Shown here: piece after piece, positions 15,641 to 24,618 of the stretch
How positions within the stretch are numbered: position 1 is the first letter of the stretch
Layout of the letters: each line of letters begins with the position of its first letter
NCBI GenBank assembly: GCA_022828135.1
Contig: JAJEJB010000040.1
Location: forward strand, 62,001-126,000
DNA length: 64,000 nucleotides
Direction: 5' to 3'
From: Acidimicrobiia bacterium
Lineage (GTDB): Bacteria; Actinomycetota; Acidimicrobiia; Acidimicrobiales; Aldehydirespiratoraceae
Notes under the pieces: generated by a model
The model's input: the letters and a program-made list of their open reading frames with translations, nothing else
Told to the model about the DNA's origin: nothing
The model's database searches: none
Made by a program: the position numbers and the translations under genes

Positions 15641-16933
15641 ATGACTACAAACGCTGAACTGGCCGAGCGGTACGCGGCGTCTCTGCCCAGCTTCTTGCAC
15701 CTGCTTTACGACCAGCCGATCTCTATAGACCGGGGCGAGGGCAGCTACGTGTGGGATGTCGAGGGCAACCGCTACCTCGACTTCTTCGGCGGGGTGCTCA
15801 CCACCATGATCGGCCACGCCGAGCCCAGCGTGGTGGCCGCGGTCCAGGACCAGGCCGGCAAGGTGATGCACACCTCGACGCTGTACTTGAGCGAGCCGAT
15901 GATCGCCTTCGCCGAGGACGTGGCCCGGGTATCGGGCATCGACGACGCCCGGGTGTTCTTCACGCCCTCGGGCAGCGAGGCCAACGACGCCGCCCTGCTC
16001 ATGGCGACCGTGCACCGCGGCTCCAACCAGATCCTGGCCATGCGCAACAGCTACCACGGGCGCACCTTCTCGGCCCAGGCCATCACCGCCCACCGCAGTT
16101 GGTCGTCGACCAGCCTCACCGGACTCAACGTCACCTTTGTCCAGGGCGGCTACCGGCTGCGCAGCCCGTTCCGCCACCTCGACGACGACGCATACACCAC
16201 AGCGTGCGTCGACGACCTCGTGCAGCTCATCGACATGACCACCTCGGGGGACGTGGCCGCCATGATCGCCGAGCCCATCCAGGGCGTGGGCGGGTTCGCG
16301 GTTCCCCCCGACGGCTTCTTCGGGGCCATGGGAAAGGTGCTGTCGTCCCACGGCATCCTGTTCATCTCCGACGAGGTGCAGACCGGCTGGGGCCGCACCG
16401 GCGAGCACTTCTGGGGCTACGAGGCCCACGGGATCGTGCCCGACATGCTCACCTTCGCCAAGGGCGTCGGCAATGGCATCACCCTGGCCGGCGTGGTGGC
16501 CCGGGCCGAGATATTCGACTCCATCGGCGCGCTCCAGTTCTCAACCTTCGGCGGCAACCCCCTGTCGGCCGCCGCCGGTCGGGCCACGCTGCGCCGGGTG
16601 CTCGACGACGACCTGCAGGCCAACGCGCTGGCCATGGGCCGGCGGCTGGTGGACGCGTTGACTCCGGCGGTGGAGCGGGCCGACTTCGTCGCCGAGCTGC
16701 GGGGCCGCGGGCTGATGCAGGCCATGGAGTTCGTGCACCCGGGCTCCATCGAGCCCGACGCCGCCCGGGCCACAGCAGTGCTCGAGGCTTGCCGGGACCG
16801 GGGCCTGCTGGTCGGCAAGGGAGGCCTCTACGGCAACGTCATCCGGGTCACCCCCATGCTCAACGTCACCGCGGCCGAGATCGACGAAGGCGCCGCCGCC
16901 ATGGTGGGAGCGCTAGACGCCGCCGACGCCTGA
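15641..16933 (+). CDS. Class III aminotransferase (AGXT2/omega-amino acid type)
   Basis: A 430-residue PLP enzyme, a different subgroup from the one at 4370. It has FTPSGSEANDAALLMA near residue 110 for phosphate binding, ISDEVQTGWGRTG near residue 245 with the PLP aspartate, and TFAKGVGNG near residue 273 with the Schiff-base lysine. It resembles alanine-glyoxylate aminotransferase 2 and related omega-transaminases. It follows the PuuB-like oxidase, separated by a repeat element and its own likely promoter. It may transaminate the amino acid or amine released by the oxidase. Confidence 0.92.
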   Translation: MTTNAELAERYAASLPSFLHLLYDQPISIDRGEGSYVWDVEGNRYLDFFGGVLTTMIGHAEPSVVAAVQDQAGKVMHTSTLYLSEPMIAFAEDVARVSGIDDARVFFTPSGSEANDAALLMATVHRGSNQILAMRNSYHGRTFSAQAITAHRSWSSTSLTGLNVTFVQGGYRLRSPFRHLDDDAYTTACVDDLVQLIDMTTSGDVAAMIAEPIQGVGGFAVPPDGFFGAMGKVLSSHGILFISDEVQTGWGRTGEHFWGYEAHGIVPDMLTFAKGVGNGITLAGVVARAEIFDSIGALQFSTFGGNPLSAAAGRATLRRVLDDDLQANALAMGRRLVDALTPAVERADFVAELRGRGLMQAMEFVHPGSIEPDAARATAVLEACRDRGLLVGKGGLYGNVIRVTPMLNVTAAEIDEGAAAMVGALDAADA

Positions 16934-16981
16934 GCCCGTCGACGGTCCGCTCGCCGGTTGCGCGCTGAAAGGCCCGGACAG

Positions 16982-17812
16982 ATGCTCGCCGTCACCCTGC
17001 TAGGAACCGGTGGTCCCATACCCGACCCGCAACGAGCGGGTCCGGCCACGCTTGTCTCCGGAGGATCCGAGCAGTACCTGGTGGATGCCGGCCGGGGCGT
17101 GCTCATGCGCCTGGCCGCCGCGGGAGTCGGTGCCGCGCAGTTGAATGCCGTACTGCTCACCCACCTTCACAGCGACCACATCACCGACCTCAACGACGTG
17201 ATCACCACCCGATGGATCACTACCTTCGAGCCGAGCCCGCTCACCATCGTCGGCCCGGCCGGGACGAGGCGGGTAGTAGCCGGTATCGGCGAGTCGCTCG
17301 GCCCCGACATCAGCTACCGCATCGCCCACCACGACGACCTCGACTATCCGCCGCCCGTTGAGGTGGTCGAGGTGACCGAGGGCGAGATTTACCTGGGCGG
17401 AGACGTGCGCATCTCCTCCGCTCCCACCGACCACAAGCCGGTCGAGCCCACGGTGGCCTTCCGCTTCGACTACGGGGGCTCATCGGTGGTCGCCGCGGGT
17501 GACACCGTGCCGTGCGCCGGCCTCGACCGGCTGTGTGAGGGCGCGCAAGCGCTGGTTCACACCGTCATCCGCAAGGATGTCGTCTCCACGATCCCCATAC
17601 CGAGGGTGCTCGACACGCTCGACTATCACTCGTCGCCGGCAGAGGCGGCCCAGACGGCGGCCCGCGCCGGCATGGAGACGTTGGTGCTGACCCACTACTT
17701 CCCGCCCCCGGCCGCCGGGGATGAAGACGCCTACCAAGCTCTGGCCGCCGTGCATTTTGACGGCAGGATCGAGGTGGGCGACGACCTGCACCGGGTCGAG
17801 GTCCGACCGTGA
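16982..17812 (+). CDS. Metallo-beta-lactamase-fold hydrolase, RNase Z/arylsulfatase-like
   Basis: A 276-residue MBL-fold protein with canonical metal ligands THLHSDH near residue 61 and further ligands in SAPTDH and the late LTHYFPPP segment. It resembles the group of RNase Z-like proteins that includes small-molecule phosphodiesterases and type II arylsulfatases. The ATG at 16982 has AAAGG about ten bases upstream; a TTG at 16958 is the only longer start. The neighbouring FGly sulfatase suggests linked sulfate-ester metabolism, but that is only context. Confidence 0.8.
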   Translation: MLAVTLLGTGGPIPDPQRAGPATLVSGGSEQYLVDAGRGVLMRLAAAGVGAAQLNAVLLTHLHSDHITDLNDVITTRWITTFEPSPLTIVGPAGTRRVVAGIGESLGPDISYRIAHHDDLDYPPPVEVVEVTEGEIYLGGDVRISSAPTDHKPVEPTVAFRFDYGGSSVVAAGDTVPCAGLDRLCEGAQALVHTVIRKDVVSTIPIPRVLDTLDYHSSPAEAAQTAARAGMETLVLTHYFPPPAAGDEDAYQALAAVHFDGRIEVGDDLHRVEVRP

Positions 17813-17846
17813 GTTCCACGAGAACCTGCACCGAAAGGGGAGCCCC

Positions 17847-20120
17847 ATGACCGGCGGGCACGTTCCCATCCCGACCTTCGAGGGCCGCATCGGCCGGACC
17901 CGAGCCGAGTCCGAGACCCACTTCAGCGAGCCACCGCACCCCGGAGAGGACTCGCCCAACGTGGTGATCGTCCTGCTCGACGACACCGGCTTCGCCCAGT
18001 TCGGGTGTTATGGCTCCGACATCGACACGCCGAACGTCGATCGGCTGGCCGCCAACGGTGTGCAGTTCACCAACTTCCACGTCACCCCGCTCTGCTCGCC
18101 CACCCGGGCCGCTCTGCTCACCGGGCGGTCGCAGCACGCGGTCGGCCTGCGGACACTGTCCAACTTCCGCACCGGGTACCCGCACCAGATCGGTCACATC
18201 TCGAACCACGCGGCGACGGTGGCCGAGGTGCTGTCCGCTGAGGGATACGTCACGTTCTGCGCGGGCAAGTGGCATCTGGCCCGCACCCAGGACTCGTCGG
18301 CGGCCGGACCCTTCGACCAATGGCCGCTGGGACGGGGCTTCGATCGGTTCTACGGATTCCTCGAGGGCGAGACCGACCAGTTCAACCCGGAACTGACCAT
18401 CGACAACCACCGCGCCGATCCGCCGGCCCGGCCCGAGGACGGCTACCACCTCAGCGAGGACCTCGTCGATCAACTGCTGCTGATGATCAGCGACAGCAAA
18501 GGAATCCGCCCCGACCGGCCGTTCCTCGCCTACCTCCCCTTCGGGGCCACCCACGCCCCCCATCAGTCGCCCCCCGACTACCTGGCCAAGTACCGGGGCC
18601 GCTACGACGAGGGATGGGACGTCGTGCGGGAGCGCTGGTACCGGCGCCAGTTGGAGCTCGGCGTGATCCCGCAGGGGACCCGGCTGGCGCCCCGCAATCC
18701 GGGCGTCGAGCCGTGGGACACCCTGCCTGAGAGCCACCAGAGGTTCGCGGCCCGCCTCCAGGAGGCCTTCGCGGCCTTCCTCGACCACACCGACGACCAG
18801 ATCGGCATGCTGGTCGACGGCCTCGACCGCCTGGGTCAGCTCGACAACACCATCCTCGTGGTGCTCTCCGACAACGGGGCGTCCCAGGAGGGCGGCCCGT
18901 TCGGGGTGATGCACGAGATGAAGTGGTTCAACGGGATCCCGGAGGTGCCCGAGGAGGCGATCGCCCGGCTGGACGAGATCGGCGGCCCCCGCAGCTATGT
19001 GAACTACCCGTGGGGCTGGGCCCAGTGCGGCAACAGCCCGTTCAAGTGGTACAAGCAGAACACCCACGAGGGCGGGGTGCACGTGCCGCTGGTGGTCCAC
19101 TGGCCCGAGGGCATCGCCGCCGCTGAGCGGGGCACCATGCGGCATCAGTTCGTCAACGTCTCCGATGTCGTGCCCACCGTCTACGAGCTGCTGGGCCTCA
19201 CCCCGCCGGAGGTGTTCAAAGGCCTTGAGCAGATGCCGGTCACGGGCCACTCGTTCGCGCCGGTGCTGCGCGACGCCTCCCATCCCGCGACCAACACCCT
19301 GCAGTACTTCGAGATGTCCGGCTCGCGGGCCCTGGTGGCCGGCTCATGGAAGGCGGTGTGCCGCCACGTCACAGGCGACGACTTCGACACCGAGCAGTGG
19401 GAGCTCTATGACCTGTCGGTGGACGCGTCGGAGTGCGACGACCTCGCCGCGCAGAAGCCCGAGAAGCTGGCCGAGCTGATCGGGCTGTGGTGGAGCGAGG
19501 CCGAGCGCAACGGGGTGCTGCCCCTCGACGACAGCTGGGTCGGGATGTTCTCACCCCGCCTGGACGACCGCTCGCCCCATCCCGTCAACCGGCGCTACCG
19601 CTACCGGCTGCCGATGTCGCCCATTGCGGTGGGGACCGCGCCCGCTCCGGGCGGGCGCGGCTTCGCTCTCGATGCCAGGGTGACTCGCGCCGCCACCGAC
19701 GAGGGTGTGATCTGGGCGACCGGCACGGCCAGCGCCGGGGTCTCGATGTTCGTGCAGGACGGCCGGCTCGTCGTGGACTACAACGCGTTCGGTGATCACA
19801 CCGTGCTGGAGTCCGGCACGGAGGTGCCCGCAGGGGACGCCACCGTGTCGATGCGCCTCAAGCGCACCAGCCGCACTACGGGCACGCTGGAGATCGCGAT
19901 CGACGGCGCCGAGTGCGGGCGGTGCGACCTGCCGGTGTTCATGGGGATCATCTCCGCGGTCGGCACCAGCATCGGCCACGACCACGGCTCGGCGGTGTCG
20001 GATCGCTATGCGGCGCCGTTCCCCTTCTCGGGCACGCTGCACGAGGTCGAGATCCAGTTGGCGCCGCGGACCCGCCGCGACAACGTCACCACAGCACGGG
20101 CCGAGATGGCCCGGCAGTGA
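17847..20120 (+). CDS. Type I sulfatase (arylsulfatase, formylglycine-dependent)
   Basis: A 757-residue alkaline-phosphatase-fold sulfatase, preceded by an AAAGGGG Shine-Dalgarno. The metal-binding LLDD is at residues 43-46. The signature CSPTR is at residues 83-87, where Cys83 becomes formylglycine, followed by AALLTGR. A late GKWHL block contributes catalytic Lys and His. There is no signal peptide, so it is probably cytoplasmic. The C-terminal 170 residues form a beta-rich extension common in large arylsulfatases. It hydrolyses sulfate esters of unknown type. No formylglycine-generating enzyme is in the window. Confidence 0.93.
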   Translation: MTGGHVPIPTFEGRIGRTRAESETHFSEPPHPGEDSPNVVIVLLDDTGFAQFGCYGSDIDTPNVDRLAANGVQFTNFHVTPLCSPTRAALLTGRSQHAVGLRTLSNFRTGYPHQIGHISNHAATVAEVLSAEGYVTFCAGKWHLARTQDSSAAGPFDQWPLGRGFDRFYGFLEGETDQFNPELTIDNHRADPPARPEDGYHLSEDLVDQLLLMISDSKGIRPDRPFLAYLPFGATHAPHQSPPDYLAKYRGRYDEGWDVVRERWYRRQLELGVIPQGTRLAPRNPGVEPWDTLPESHQRFAARLQEAFAAFLDHTDDQIGMLVDGLDRLGQLDNTILVVLSDNGASQEGGPFGVMHEMKWFNGIPEVPEEAIARLDEIGGPRSYVNYPWGWAQCGNSPFKWYKQNTHEGGVHVPLVVHWPEGIAAAERGTMRHQFVNVSDVVPTVYELLGLTPPEVFKGLEQMPVTGHSFAPVLRDASHPATNTLQYFEMSGSRALVAGSWKAVCRHVTGDDFDTEQWELYDLSVDASECDDLAAQKPEKLAELIGLWWSEAERNGVLPLDDSWVGMFSPRLDDRSPHPVNRRYRYRLPMSPIAVGTAPAPGGRGFALDARVTRAATDEGVIWATGTASAGVSMFVQDGRLVVDYNAFGDHTVLESGTEVPAGDATVSMRLKRTSRTTGTLEIAIDGAECGRCDLPVFMGIISAVGTSIGHDHGSAVSDRYAAPFPFSGTLHEVEIQLAPRTRRDNVTTARAEMARQ

Positions 20121-20146
20121 GGCTTTGCGGACCGTCGAACCGGGCT

Positions 20147-20165
20147 GCCGGCAGTGACTGCCGGC
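20147..20165. terminator. Palindrome between convergent genes, possible terminator
   Basis: GCCGGCAGT G ACTGCCGGC is a perfect nine-base inverted repeat around one base, followed by a partial third unit. It sits between the convergent sulfatase and DUF1015 genes, where it could fold on either strand's transcript. There is no T tract. Confidence 0.5.
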
Positions 20166-20185
20166 GGTGACTGCCGCCCGGTCTC

Positions 20186-21463
20186 TCAGGACGGGGTGAG
20201 GTGGGCGGTGGCACCCTGCCCCAGAACCCGCAGGAAGGCCCCGGCCCGGGGCTTGGGATAGAAGAAGCTGGACTTGGGGGGCATCTTGCTTCCCTCGTCG
20301 GCCACCGCCAGCAGCTCGTCCACCGACAACGGGTACATCACGAAGCCGAGGCCGTCGGCAGCGTCGCAGCGGCGGATCAACTCGTCTAGGCCGGCAGTGT
20401 CGGGCACGTAGTCGACCGTGCCGGTGGCGGCCAGTTCGTCGGCACCGAGAACGGGGTCCAGCACCAGCCGGCGCAGCCGGTCCACGTCGAGCGAGTCGAG
20501 GGCGCCCGCTTCGGAGTCCGGCGGGGGCAGCGTCAGACGGTGCCAGCTTCCCACCGCGTACACGCCGACCTCGCCGCGATTCCTGGGCCGCGCGTCGTCT
20601 GCGGTCGAGACCCGCTCCAGCTCTCCTCCCATGTAACTGACCCTGGATTGCATTGCCCGCAGGCAGTCGTGGTGGTTGTCGTGGCTCTGGTCGGCGGCGA
20701 CCCGGTGGTAGGCCTCGACATGGAGCTGGCTGTGGGGGAACACCGCGGCCAGTGTGCGGCTAAGCACTGGGCTGCCCGGCTCGCGGGCCAGAGCCCGCTG
20801 CGCCGCAGCCGAGCGGTGGTGTCCGTCCGTCACGTACAGCACCTTGCCGTCCAGCGCCTCCAGCAGCTTGTCGGTCAACTCGGTAGGAACCGTCCAGATC
20901 TGGTGGCGGACCAGGTCCGAGCCGAACTCCAGATCGGCCGGCGCCGCTCCGGCGGCCTCATCGAGAAGGGCCGCGTACTCCGAGTCGGCCCATGCTCTGA
21001 CCGCCAGCGCCACGGGGTGCGACGTGGCGCCCACCCCCACCAAGTGGGAGGTCAGCAGTTCGGCGCGGTCCTCGCGCACGCCTTCGTGGATGAGGATGCG
21101 GCCGTCGTCGAAGCCGTTGACTGCCGCGGTGCAGATCATGCCGGTCTGGGAGCCTCGGGCATGGGTCAGCCGGTACAGATAGAGGGCGCGCCGGCCGGTC
21201 GGCGCAAACACCTCGGCATCGAGCAGGCGGGTCAGGGACGCCGCGCCCTGGGTGACGAGGTTGTCTAGGGACAGGTGCTCGTCGTCGAGCAGATCCTCGC
21301 TGCTGCGGGTGACGTTGACGTAGCTGTACGGGTTCTCCCTGACGATGGATCGGCGCTGGCCCGGTGTGAGGTTGTCGTAGGCGCGGCTGATCACCCGGTC
21401 GGCCCATTCGGACTTCACCAGCCAGCCCGCGAAGGGCTCCAGCACCGATTCGGAGTTGCTCAT
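20186..21463 (-). CDS. DUF1015 family protein
   Basis: A 425-residue DUF1015 protein. It has the N-terminal AYDNLTPGQRRSIVRENPYSYVNVTR block and the YVTDGHHRSAAA motif in the middle, both typical of the family. The biochemical role is unsettled. Its start codon overlaps the stop of the phosphoglycerate-dehydrogenase-like gene, a pairing also seen in other bacteria, where DUF1015 genes sit beside serA/serC. That suggests a link to serine or hydroxy acid metabolism. Confidence 0.88.
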   Translation of the reverse strand: MSNSESVLEPFAGWLVKSEWADRVISRAYDNLTPGQRRSIVRENPYSYVNVTRSSEDLLDDEHLSLDNLVTQGAASLTRLLDAEVFAPTGRRALYLYRLTHARGSQTGMICTAAVNGFDDGRILIHEGVREDRAELLTSHLVGVGATSHPVALAVRAWADSEYAALLDEAAGAAPADLEFGSDLVRHQIWTVPTELTDKLLEALDGKVLYVTDGHHRSAAAQRALAREPGSPVLSRTLAAVFPHSQLHVEAYHRVAADQSHDNHHDCLRAMQSRVSYMGGELERVSTADDARPRNRGEVGVYAVGSWHRLTLPPPDSEAGALDSLDVDRLRRLVLDPVLGADELAATGTVDYVPDTAGLDELIRRCDAADGLGFVMYPLSVDELLAVADEGSKMPPKSSFFYPKPRAGAFLRVLGQGATAHLTPS

Positions 21464-22662
21464 GCGTCGAACGCCGAGACTTGAATCACGTCGGGAAGGG
21501 CACGCACCGCGTCCAGCAGTTGCGGGTCGACGGTCCCGAACACGTCGATCGTGGCCACCGCCGCTTGCGAGCCCGCGAAGATGCGGTTGCTCATGTTGGC
21601 CACATTGAGGCTGCAGCCGCGAAGTTCTTGCAGCACCGACGCCAGGACGCCGACCCGGTCGTAATGGCGCACGCTCAGCGTGGCCGTCCGGTGGGGGGCC
21701 TGTTCGAGGTTCACGCAGTTGATGATCGAGCCCGTGCGGTACTCCTCGAGCACCTCGACCGTGCCTTCGGCCACGGCCTCCTGGGCCTGGTTGGTGGACG
21801 CTCCGATGTGATGGGTGACCGTCACTTTGGGGTGGCGGGCGAGGGCGGAGTCGACCGAGCCGGTCCCGGAGGGCGGTTCGTCGGCGAACACATCGATGCC
21901 CGCCCTCATGTCGGTGGAGTTGAGCGCGTCGAGCAGGGCGGCCTCGTCGACGACCTCGCCCCGGGAGGTGTTGATCAGCACGGCGTCATGCTTCATCTTG
22001 GCCAGGAACCTCGCATCGACCAGCCGAGTGGTGCCGGGGCCGCCGGGTACGTGCAACGACACGATGTCGGCGGCGGCCAACACGGCATCGAGATCCGGCA
22101 GGGTCACCACGCCAATGTCGGCCATCCGCTGGCGCACGCTGCGATGACGCGACTTGTCCTCTGTGACCACCCTGATCCCGCAGGCAGCAGCTCGCTGAGC
22201 GGTCTCGAGGCCGATGGCGCCCATGCCGATGATGCCGATAGTGGAGCCGTAGAGGCCCCTCGCGCTGCTGTAGGCCTTCTTGTTCCAGGAACCGGCCCGC
22301 GCGTCGGCCGTGGAGGACGCGATGTGACGATCGGTCGCGAACACGAGCCCCATTGCCAGTTCGGCCACGGCAACGGCGTTGCGGCCGGGAACGTTGCACA
22401 CGTATATCCCAAGTTCGGCGGCCCTCTGGCAGTCGATGGTGTTGGTGCCGGCACCGGCTCGCACCACCAGTCCCAGGTCGGTTCCGGCCTCGATTGCCGG
22501 CCCGGTAACCCGTGTGCTGCGCACGACCAGCGCGTCGAAGCCGGCGATGTGGGCGGGCAGGTCCTCCGCAGTGAGCGACGGCTTCATGACGCACTCGTCG
22601 CCGCCGGCGCGCAACCGTTCGACCGCGCTGTCGGACAGGCCGTCGGCGAACAGGATCCTCAT
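21460..22662 (-). CDS. D-3-phosphoglycerate dehydrogenase-like 2-hydroxyacid dehydrogenase with ACT domain
   Basis: A 400-residue NAD-dependent D-2-hydroxyacid dehydrogenase. The Rossmann motif GIIGMGAIGLETAQRA is at about residues 141-156. The catalytic Arg, Glu and His lie in NTSRGEVVDE, an FADEPP segment and THHIGAST. The last 80 residues form an ACT domain (DRVGVLASVLQELRG), as in serine-regulated SerA. The start is the ATG at 22662, placed by an AAAGGTGG Shine-Dalgarno. It probably feeds serine synthesis and so one-carbon units. It is divergent from folD across a palindromic operator. Confidence 0.87.
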   Translation of the reverse strand: MRILFADGLSDSAVERLRAGGDECVMKPSLTAEDLPAHIAGFDALVVRSTRVTGPAIEAGTDLGLVVRAGAGTNTIDCQRAAELGIYVCNVPGRNAVAVAELAMGLVFATDRHIASSTADARAGSWNKKAYSSARGLYGSTIGIIGMGAIGLETAQRAAACGIRVVTEDKSRHRSVRQRMADIGVVTLPDLDAVLAAADIVSLHVPGGPGTTRLVDARFLAKMKHDAVLINTSRGEVVDEAALLDALNSTDMRAGIDVFADEPPSGTGSVDSALARHPKVTVTHHIGASTNQAQEAVAEGTVEVLEEYRTGSIINCVNLEQAPHRTATLSVRHYDRVGVLASVLQELRGCSLNVANMSNRIFAGSQAAVATIDVFGTVDPQLLDAVRALPDVIQVSAFDA

Positions 22663-22707
22663 GCGGATACCACCTTTGGGCACTCAAGGGCGGCGGGAGT
22701 ACGCGGG

Positions 22708-22743
22708 CGGAACCGTTTTGGAACGGTTCCGCATATCGGAACG
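22708..22743. promoter_or_regulatory. Tandem palindromic operator between serA-like gene and folD
   Basis: It contains a perfect palindrome, CGGAACCGTT TTGG AACGGTTCCG (22708-22731). Overlapping it is GTTCCG CATAT CGGAAC (22726-22742). The GGAAC half-sites at the right ends of the two units are 18 bases apart. The same arrangement occurs at 29525 in the fhs/DMGDH divergent promoter. It fits IclR- or other dimeric-regulator binding. The IclR-family gene at 33979 is the only regulator in the window. Confidence 0.7.
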
Positions 22744-22836
22744 CTCATCGTAGGCGGCGGGGCGTAGCCTGTCTCGGGGGTCGGCTGAAAGATCCGACGG
22801 TTTTGCCGCGAGGCCCGAAGACCACAGGCGGGATTG

Positions 22837-23721
22837 ATGACCGAACAATTCGAACTTACCGAGGGCGGTGCCGTGCTGATGGACGGCAACCGGCTGCGTG
22901 ACGAGATCGTCGCCGAACTCAACGCAGAGGTCACTGCGGCGGGTGGGCCGGCGGTCTGTCTGGCCACCGTGCTGGTGGGCGACGACAAGCCGAGCCGCAT
23001 CTACGTGCGCAACAAGCAGCGCAAGGCGGCGGAGGCGGCCATGGTCTCGCGCCATGTCGAGTTGGGCGCCGACGCCAGCCAGGCCGAGGTGGAGCAGGCT
23101 GTCGGCGATCTGGCCCGAGACCCCGGCGTGCACGGGATTCTGGTGCAGCTGCCGTTGCCGGAGGGTCTGGACGCAGATGCAGTCCTGGAGTTGATCCCTC
23201 CGGAGAAGGACGTGGACGGGCTCACGCCCAGGTCGATGGGCCGGCTGGTCAGGGGTCAGCGGGGTCATGTGCCCTGCACCCCGCTGGGGGTTATGCGCCT
23301 ATTGGACCGTTACGGGGTGGCGGTATCCGGCAAGAGCGCGGTGGTGATCGGCCGGTCGACCCTGGTGGGGCTGCCCCAGATACTGCTGCTCGGGCGCAAG
23401 GGGGTGGACGCCACACCGACGCTGGCCCACAGCCGCACGCCGGAGTTGCAGGAGGTGTGCCGGCAGGCCGACATCATCGTGGCCGCGGCCGGCATGGCCA
23501 GGCTGGTCACCGCCGACTTCGTGCAGCCGGGTGCAGCTGTGATCGATGTGGGGATCTCGCGCACGGCCGAAGGCATCGTCGGCGACGTGGACTTCGAGAC
23601 GGTCCAGGCTGTGGCGGGCGCAGTGACGCCGATGCCGGGCGGAACCGGTCCCATGACGATCGCCTGCCTGCTGCAGAACACCCTGGCCGCAGCCCGGATG
23701 CTGGGAGCCTTCCCGGACTAG
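22837..23721 (+). CDS. folD: Bifunctional methylenetetrahydrofolate dehydrogenase/cyclohydrolase FolD
   Basis: A 294-residue FolD of normal length. It has YVRNKQRKAAE with the catalytic Lys near residue 61, VQLPLPEGLD, PPEKDVDGL, the NADP loop VVIGRSTLVGLP near residue 170 and the C-terminal PMPGGTGPMTIA. It interconverts 5,10-methylene-THF and 10-formyl-THF. The leader of about 90 bases after the operator includes a small GTCGG/CCGAC hairpin. Together with Fhs and the formate dehydrogenase it can carry methyl groups from the DMGDH-like enzyme to formate and CO2. Confidence 0.95.
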   Translation: MTEQFELTEGGAVLMDGNRLRDEIVAELNAEVTAAGGPAVCLATVLVGDDKPSRIYVRNKQRKAAEAAMVSRHVELGADASQAEVEQAVGDLARDPGVHGILVQLPLPEGLDADAVLELIPPEKDVDGLTPRSMGRLVRGQRGHVPCTPLGVMRLLDRYGVAVSGKSAVVIGRSTLVGLPQILLLGRKGVDATPTLAHSRTPELQEVCRQADIIVAAAGMARLVTADFVQPGAAVIDVGISRTAEGIVGDVDFETVQAVAGAVTPMPGGTGPMTIACLLQNTLAAARMLGAFPD

Positions 23722-23770
23722 CGCTGAGGCGGCGGCTCAGGTTGGAGCGGCTCGGGCTGGGCCGGCTCGC

Positions 23771-24526
23771 TTACGGGACCTTGAGGTGGCGGCGGATGGC
23801 CCAGTTGAACAGGTCCCAGCCGTAGTCACTGAACACGATGTCGTCTCGGGAGGCCCGGGCGGCCTCGGCTGAGACCGGCAGCCCGTGCCGGGCCTTCATC
23901 TGGACCTCGGCGACGCGCTCCATCAGGACGAACCAGCCGATGGCGTCGGCGGGGCTGGATCCGACGGTGAGCAGGCCGTGGTTGGCCAGGATCACGGCCC
24001 GGCACTCGCCGAGGGCGACGGCGATGCGCTTGCCGCCGTCGCAGGAGAGGATCTGGACCTCTTCGTCGTCGAAGAGGGCGTGATCCTCGAAGAACATGGT
24101 CGATTCCTGGGTGATGGGCTCGATCATGCGCCGCTCGGCCGCGAACGGGGTGCCCCAGGCGGTGTGCACGTGGGCGGCCGCGGTGACGTCGGGCCGGGCC
24201 TCGTGGATGGGGTGGTGGATGTGGTAGGCGGTGTTGTTGATGCGCGCGGGGCGACCGTCCTGGTCGGTGGCGCTGCCGTCGGGTGCGACCAGCACCATGT
24301 CTGAGGCCTGGGCCCGCTCGAAGGGGACCCGGTAGCGGAGCAGCCACATGTGGTCGGGCTGCTCGGTGTCGCGGCAGGTGATGTGGCCGTCGCCGAGTTC
24401 ACCCCAGCGCAAGGCCGCGAACAGCCGGTACGAGGTGGCCAGGTCATCCAGCAGCCGAGCCCGCTCCGCCACGGGATCAGCCAACACCGGCTCCACCGCC
24501 GCCCACCCACGATCCGACCTAGTCAC
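23771..24526 (-). CDS. Class II aldolase/adducin family protein
   Basis: A 251-residue zinc aldolase-fold protein. The metal ligands are visible in AAHVHTAWG near residue 118 and in LANHGLLTVG near residue 180; GDGHITCRD near residue 45 is the substrate-phosphate loop region. Members include fuculose-phosphate aldolase, ribulose-phosphate epimerase and decarboxylases, so the reaction is not defined. It starts at a GTG six bases after a CAGAAT -10 and is probably leaderless. It is convergent with folD and divergent from rmuC. Confidence 0.85.
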   Translation of the reverse strand: MTRSDRGWAAVEPVLADPVAERARLLDDLATSYRLFAALRWGELGDGHITCRDTEQPDHMWLLRYRVPFERAQASDMVLVAPDGSATDQDGRPARINNTAYHIHHPIHEARPDVTAAAHVHTAWGTPFAAERRMIEPITQESTMFFEDHALFDDEEVQILSCDGGKRIAVALGECRAVILANHGLLTVGSSPADAIGWFVLMERVAEVQMKARHGLPVSAEAARASRDDIVFSDYGWDLFNWAIRRHLKVP

Positions 24527-24532
24527 AACCCC

Positions 24533-24563
24533 ATTCTGCCACCAACGAGCGCCCGGCCGTCAA
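24533..24563 (-). promoter_or_regulatory. Promoter of leaderless aldolase gene
   Basis: On the minus strand, TTGACG (24558-24563) and CAGAAT (24533-24538) are 19 bases apart. The -10 is six bases from the GTG start, which implies a leaderless mRNA. Confidence 0.5.
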
Positions 24564-24605
24564 GCACGATAAACGAGCCTCCACCCTCGTGTCACACCCC
24601 CTTCC

Positions 24606-24611
24606 TACAGT
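24606..24611 (+). promoter_or_regulatory. -10 box of leaderless rmuC
   Basis: TACAGT ends seven bases before the ATG at 24619, with no Shine-Dalgarno between. It favours this ATG over the upstream GTG at 24589. Confidence 0.5.
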
Positions 24612-24618
24612 GGATGCC

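Noticed and set aside
22780-22836. folD leader as a riboswitch (small GTCGG/CCGAC hairpin and CCGAAG text)
   Set aside because: Only one short stem is evident and no conserved core of THF, glycine or SAM riboswitches can be matched. The operator upstream already explains regulation.
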